From Capitulum mitella (lineage: Eukaryota > Arthropoda > Thecostraca > Pollicipedomorpha > Pollicipedidae): a stretch of DNA of 64,000 nt. Made by a program: the position numbers and the translations under genes. The notes beneath the pieces were generated by a model, which saw nothing but the letters and a program-made list of their open reading frames with translations, had not been told where the DNA came from and did not search any database. The stretch lies in the NCBI GenBank assembly GCA_030062745.1, contig CP099849.1, positions 20,010,144 through 20,074,143 on the forward strand, given 5' to 3'. This document shows, one piece after another, positions 59,601-64,000 of the stretch (positions are counted from its first letter, which is position 1; each line of letters starts with the position of its first letter).

Positions 59601-60229
59601 TGTGCACCAGCTTGATGGTCGAGTGGTTGCAGCACCGCCACTGTCTATATGCCAGCATAGCTGAAACACAAAGCAATGATTAATGGGCTTTTGCTCACTG
59701 TTCAACATTTTCCACAAATTTAGAAGTGAATAACACATCGAAATAGATCACCGTCTGTTCAAAACAGCATGACCGTGACGCTACAGCACATGTAAAATAG
59801 TCTCTGTTTACTCAACACAAGGGCATAGCACCATGAAAACACCGAAAATAAACAACATGAATTCATAACCACTGACCAAAGCAATCATCAGGCCAGTTCG
59901 TCATTCACCATTTTTTAGTTTGCAACAATATCGATTATCTTTTGTATCTCCTCACTAGACAATGACATATCGACCATACGACGCTGAGACCACTGACTCA
60001 AACGCTGCCCAGAGCAGACCGCGCTTCACTGACCGTGTCCGGCGAAGAAGATGAGGCCGGTGACCATGAGCACCGGGTGCAGGTTGAACTGCAGCTTGGG
60101 GTCCTCGGTCCAGGCGAAGCCGCCGCGGTACTTGAGGCACCAGGCGACCACCAGAGCCACGCAGCCGAACAGCAGCACCTCGGCCAGCAGCGTGAGCAGC
60201 GAGAACCAGCAGCGCGACGCCGCAGTCAT
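53539..60229 (-). CDS. Cytochrome b561 family transmembrane ferric/ascorbate reductase, 4 exons with alternative last exons
   Basis: Six-helix diheme membrane protein that moves electrons across a membrane, usually from ascorbate. Exons: 60229-60034, 59660-59449, 56658-56489, then either 54580-54421 (isoform a, 245 aa) or 53689-53539 (isoform b, 242 aa). Phases match throughout. All four heme-ligand histidines of the family are present: His51 (QFNLHP), His85 (LVHTLYH), His122 (YSLHSW), His165 (VPVHSSFG). Helices appear in the expected order: LLTLLAEVLLFGCVALVVAW, the LMVTGLIFFAG segment, IMAIPCIAVGLIAVF, WMGLVTVGLYGLQ-FVVGFF, GITTFFLAVATCLTG, and the last helix in the terminal exon. The start is ATG 60229, the first Met before helix 1; the frame stays open a little upstream, but an acceptor at 60267-60268 suggests a 5'UTR exon joins there. 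An in-frame alternative acceptor would extend exon 3 to 56685 (+9 aa), but the family has no insertion there. Confidence 0.92.
54421..54580 (-). CDS. Cytochrome b561 alternative last exon a (proximal)
   Basis: It starts after acceptor gtttgcag, supplies the last base of the split Lys codon, and encodes 52 residues beginning STYSSLGEEPVVVNVFAMCL. The final transmembrane helix follows, then a polar tail ending RLIVVTRQHGA-stop. It aligns with the C-terminal helix region of animal cytochrome b561 (GGKYS...N segment). It has its own stop codon, so it can only be a terminal coding exon. I see no AATAAA or ATTAAA between it and exon b on the minus strand. Confidence 0.85.
55830..56470 (+). repeat. 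CCCCACCCGGACCGCCACA minisatellite in cytochrome b561 intron 3
   Basis: About 30 units of 18-24 bp (cccacccggaccgccacacc and variants). A longer block is repeated: 55906-56005 recurs at about 56124-56250 (acgacatcacccccaccagg, accgccacatcagccccgcc). On the minus strand it abuts the donor of exon 3 (gtgagtgtggccgccgg), whose intronic start resembles the repeat unit. The open Pro/Thr/His-rich frame across it is a repeat artefact. Confidence 0.9.
56686..59448. other. Cytochrome b561 intron 2, nothing else recognised
   Basis: A 2.8-kb intron on the minus strand. Short open frames on either strand show no domain. Confidence 0.6.
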
Positions 60230-60265
60230 CTCCACCTCCTCCTCGTGCACTTCGCGCCGGAATCG

Positions 60266-60268
60266 CCT
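60266..60268 (-). other. Probable 3' splice acceptor before the cytochrome b561 start codon
   Basis: On the minus strand the sequence ggctgccctcag precedes gcgattccgg, 38 bases before the ATG. This would place the start codon in the second exon of the transcript, after a non-coding first exon that is not identified. Confidence 0.45.
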
Positions 60269-63200
60269 GAGGGCAGCCGGTCCGTCAGCGGCAGGGTCCA
60301 AGGTCCGACCGTCCGGGGTCGGGCATGAGCGACTGCGATGAGTGATTGGGGTCTGCCGTCGCTGGGGTGACGCACGTGTTGAGAACGATTCGGAGTTATC
60401 TTGCAGGTCTCACGGGAATGAAAATTTTCGTTTGAATATCACGAAAGGGGGAACCCATCAATGATCATGGGAATCGATCAATGACGACGAATATCTCCAG
60501 TTTTGCGAGTAGATAATAGCGACATTGCACCAGTAGTTTCAAACTGTATCTCAGCAGAGGTTTACATTACTGCATTCGCCCAATCCATGTCAAACTAAAG
60601 CCTTCCAATTCACGCTACACGTTTCTCGCCCATCCACGCCCAGCTGTTCACAAATGCTCAAATTCAGTGAAACAGTTCCCCTTGACAACCACACAAGGGA
60701 TTTATTTTGACGGCATTACCACGTCAAAAACGATCACAAATCACTTCCATCGTCGGCAATAATTAGAACACCGCTGTTCATTCTGACCGCGTTAGCACTG
60801 CGTCACACTGCCAGTGTTCCAAGGCTTTCGGTCCTGCGGTGAGCAACAAAGTCACTCAAGCCTTGATGACAGACCTAACAGCCGTGGGTCGCGCCACACT
60901 TTCCACCTGCCCGGCGGTAAACCATCACACCTGAGCGCCCCTCCAGCCAAGTGCGGCGCACCGAGCCGCCCGCGCCGCCCGCGTCCCCACCAGGCGAGAC
61001 CCGGCCACGCCGACCCCGTCCGCCGGCCACCGGGTCACGCCAACCGTCACCCGGTGACCCCGGACCGTGACCTGGGCGGCGCCTCGGCCACCCGAGCGCC
61101 GCGCGGCGACCCTGCGGTGGCGATGACGTCACGCGCGGGGTGCGAGCGGGCCGCCGGGCTGCGGCGCCGTGGGCCTGCGGTTGTTAATCGGCTGTTTGCG
61201 CGCCCTCCATACGCGGCCGAGCGGGCAGCGCTCGACACGTGCTTATTACGAGCACCCGCAGCGAACCGGGAGAGCGTGAACTGGCGTCCGATGTCGGAGG
61301 ACGGTGCTCAACGCATGGCTTCCGATAGCAGTCGAGGATACTGAGTCGATGGTCTCGCGTTGTCTTCTGAATGTCGTCCAACGCGGACGAATGCATAGTT
61401 CACAGGCCACGTTCCAATGGTTTAAAGTTGCCGCAATGGAGGTCCTCATAGGCCTCATTGGTCCAACGTGGCAAGTTGCACTGATGGTGCCTAAGAGACC
61501 CGCAACATTTCCAGAGTTGGTGCAACAACTGCAGCTCATTAACATATGCCATTCGATGAACGATCATGGATCATGTTACAGCTAGCTCTCACAATGTCTG
61601 AACCTGAACTTAGAAAAAATTAAGCAGATGCGTTTGCTACCAAGAATCCACAGCTTCCCATCACAAGCTTACAGGCGCCGCGAGCTTAAGCAGATGGAAC
61701 AAAGACAATGTCGTTGTTTGAATGCGTCATAAGACATTTTTACCCAAAGTCGACAGCACCGCCAAGCCTTGAGCAAAGGGAAAGTGCAGCCTCAAACGAA
61801 AGACGCCTGTGCACTTTTACGCCACGGCCTTTCATCTTTATGACGTCATCAGCAGCTTCACACCCTCTGGCTTGGCCGTCATTCACTCACTGTGGGAACA
61901 ATGCCAGCCAGGACAACGACCCTCGCCACGGAGCGGTCTGGGGCAACGCGAACCAGAACCGGCTCGGGCTGGGCCACCCTAGCGCTCACAATGCCGCCCC
62001 TGCGAGTTCTCACGACGGACGACAGTTCTTTACAAATTGACGGCACTTTCACTGGACGAGTGACCATCATTCCTGGTGCGATCAGCGTTCGTCATTCCTT
62101 CTCAAAGCTTAGCAGCTTTGTTAGTCCAAGAGTCATGTTTACGTCTTACAGCATGCTGAGACGCCCGCAAAAATCAAGTTCGTGGGAACCTGACCTACCT
62201 TTGGAATGACATTCCCAAAACATTGAACACGCCCACGTCAAGGAAAAACCGCAGTCACGATGCACCGCGGCCATCCCTGTCCCCCGCTCCCCTCCCCATC
62301 ACGATCTGCACGAATTCGGCAATGTTTTCCCACGCTGCCCGCCCCGGGCGACACGGCGCACAGACCGGCCGATCGCCTGCTCGCATCATCATATGAACGT
62401 CTTCCCGTCACAGTCCGCATCAGTGCGAGGCGCCCGTTCGGTGTCACTGAGAGGCGCCACAGCCTGCAGTCACTGTGGCGGGTACTCAGGTGGTCGGAGC
62501 AGGCTTCAGAGACAGGCCCAGGTTACAGTTTCGTTGCCATCCCAAGTTAACCACCGTCCTCCACACAGCCGGCTTAACAGGCCAGTCGCGTTATCACCGC
62601 GCTGTTCGACTCGGTGGGCTTCCCAAAAGGCCTGTTTCCGTCAGCCGCCCAGGACAGGCTCCGGTCCCGCTCGCGGCCCGTCTGGACATTCCTGGCCACG
62701 ACCGCGCCGCCTGGCACGCCGCGTGTTCGAAATGCCGCACACCGGGCGCCGGGCGTCGGGGAAAATCTGAATGAGATCGATGGCGCGATGGGACTACCCT
62801 GCGTCGGTCCGGGTCCAAGTGTGTCGCGGCCGCTCTTCGGCGGATCTAACTGTGCCGGACGACGGCGCGGACTCTCTCGAACAGGTGGCGGACTTTCCAG
62901 CCAATCGCCGCCACTTAGCATGCGTGTTTCCACCACGGCGTCCAAAGAGGACGTCACGTTCTTCTGTCAGAGACGGTACACAAAAAGACTGCCGTTTTTA
63001 CGAGCCGTTACCAACGGTTCGCACAAATTCCCTTCAGACCGCACATCAAAACCTGTGTGGAGGCGACCACACAGCCAGCACTGACGGCAACGATGCACAC
63101 CCCTACAGTCATTGCACGTAGAAGAGTGTGCACTTCTCTTCAACATCAGTCTGTCAAAAGAACTCGTAGCCCGGGCACCAGGTTGCTCGGACTGAGGATG

Positions 63201-64000
63201 AACCACGCGCCATTCCTCTGGACCCTCATCCCCTGGCCGCGCTGTGATGTCGCCGGCGGCCACCCAGTGGGACGCCGCACCACGAACCGGGCCTCTCGGC
63301 CGCCGGCGAGCCGAGCTGGGCCGGCCGTAGCGTCCAGCCGCCGCCGCCCGTCCCCCGCCGGCCGCCACGGACCGTTTGCATCGGCGTGCACGCGAGGCGG
63401 CCGTCCGAACAGGGCGGCCCAGAGCCGCGGCCGCCGCCAGAAACGGCCGGTAATGGGCCGAGCCCGAGGTCTGAGCCGGCCCTGCCTCGGTCGGCGCCCG
63501 CTATCAGCCGGGGTGGCTTTCCTCAGGCCTGCTGGTGTTTACATGCCAAACCCGTGACATGAGCCCGGTCCGTCAGTACATCCAGCGAGAAGACTGTGTT
63601 TATACGGAACAAAGTGGGATGCGAAGAAAACTGACAAACTGACCTGTCCGACGGTGCCATACTTCATCGTGAAACAATGCGGGTCATGAGCGAGGTTTCA
63701 AGACGAGCCCGCCGGGGATGGCCAGACGATAAGCGCCTTCCCTAACGGTACATTCCGGCGCTCCAGCGGTTATCTTCTCGGCGAGACGGGGCCTCGTGCG
63801 GGCAAATCTCCCAATAAGCTCTCGCCGGAGATGAACCAGAGATATCCAGCCGCGTGAACGGTAAATCAGAGTGCTCTGTCCGACAGACGAACGGTCCGGC
63901 CGGTCCGCCGCCACAGACCGGGCCGCGTCTCCTCCGACGTCCGGTCCACTTCGGGAGCGTCACGGTCGTAACGGCGCGGCGTGACGCGGCGCGCAGGTGC
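60269..64000. other. Upstream of cytochrome b561, CpG-rich, no gene recognised
   Basis: CpG-dense stretches at about 60940-61240 and 63240-63540 could be promoters; the first would suit the minus-strand cytochrome b561 gene. The rest has short frames only. Confidence 0.4.

Overview
This is a eukaryotic nuclear segment. It has spliced genes with GT-AG introns of roughly 0.3-2.8 kb, GC-rich third codon positions inside an AT-richer background, many minisatellites, (TA)n tracts and decayed retroelements. An interstitial CCTAA/TTAGG-type (arthropod telomere-like) block, Penelope-like element remnants and a zinc-finger protein with 'NHYGHE'-type transposase-derived modules point to an arthropod. 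The compact introns and very GC-rich exons would suit a crustacean such as a barnacle, but the species cannot be fixed from the sequence alone. Strings in the text are limited to 20 letters.

Layout. 1-7.9 kb has no recognisable gene, only CpG-rich patches, simple repeats and degenerate arrays. 7.9-10.9 kb is a Penelope-like retroelement (PLE) complex: two 5'-truncated copies in opposite orientation, between direct repeats that end in (TA)n. 11-18.1 kb is intergenic, with one decayed LINE fragment on the minus strand. 18.15-22.0 kb (minus) is a complete four-exon adenine phosphoribosyltransferase gene (APRT, 177 aa). 22-27.7 kb is intergenic and holds a palindromic element with a CCTAA core and a 1.2-kb TTAA-flanked non-autonomous piggyBac-like element. 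27.75-39.75 kb (plus) is a complete 17-exon trifunctional purine gene, GARS-AIRS-GARFT (1022 aa, one AIRS copy). A second copy of the piggyBac-like element lies at 41.9-43.1 kb. 45.6-50.8 kb (plus) is an intronless 1719-aa multi-zinc-finger protein with two transposase-derived modules, an AT-hook-like motif and an acidic tail. 53.5-60.2 kb (minus) is a four-exon cytochrome b561 gene with two homologous alternative last exons. 60.3-64 kb is CpG-rich and has no recognised gene.

Functionally, APRT (purine salvage, adenine + PRPP to AMP) and the trifunctional enzyme (three activities of de novo IMP synthesis, also PRPP-dependent upstream) lie next to each other and diverge. Cytochrome b561 and the zinc-finger gene have no obvious link to them.

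The most unusual signal spans three genes. Many introns carry degenerate minisatellites that run right up to a splice site, and the repeat unit contains or resembles that splice site. Examples are trifunctional-gene introns 2, 8, 14 and 16, APRT intron 3 and cytochrome b561 intron 3; trifunctional-gene intron 9 also carries an extra copy of the start of exon 10. Other notable items are the tandem alternative terminal exons of cytochrome b561, the repeating finger triads and duplicated module of the zinc-finger protein, and the telomere-repeat-bearing palindrome.
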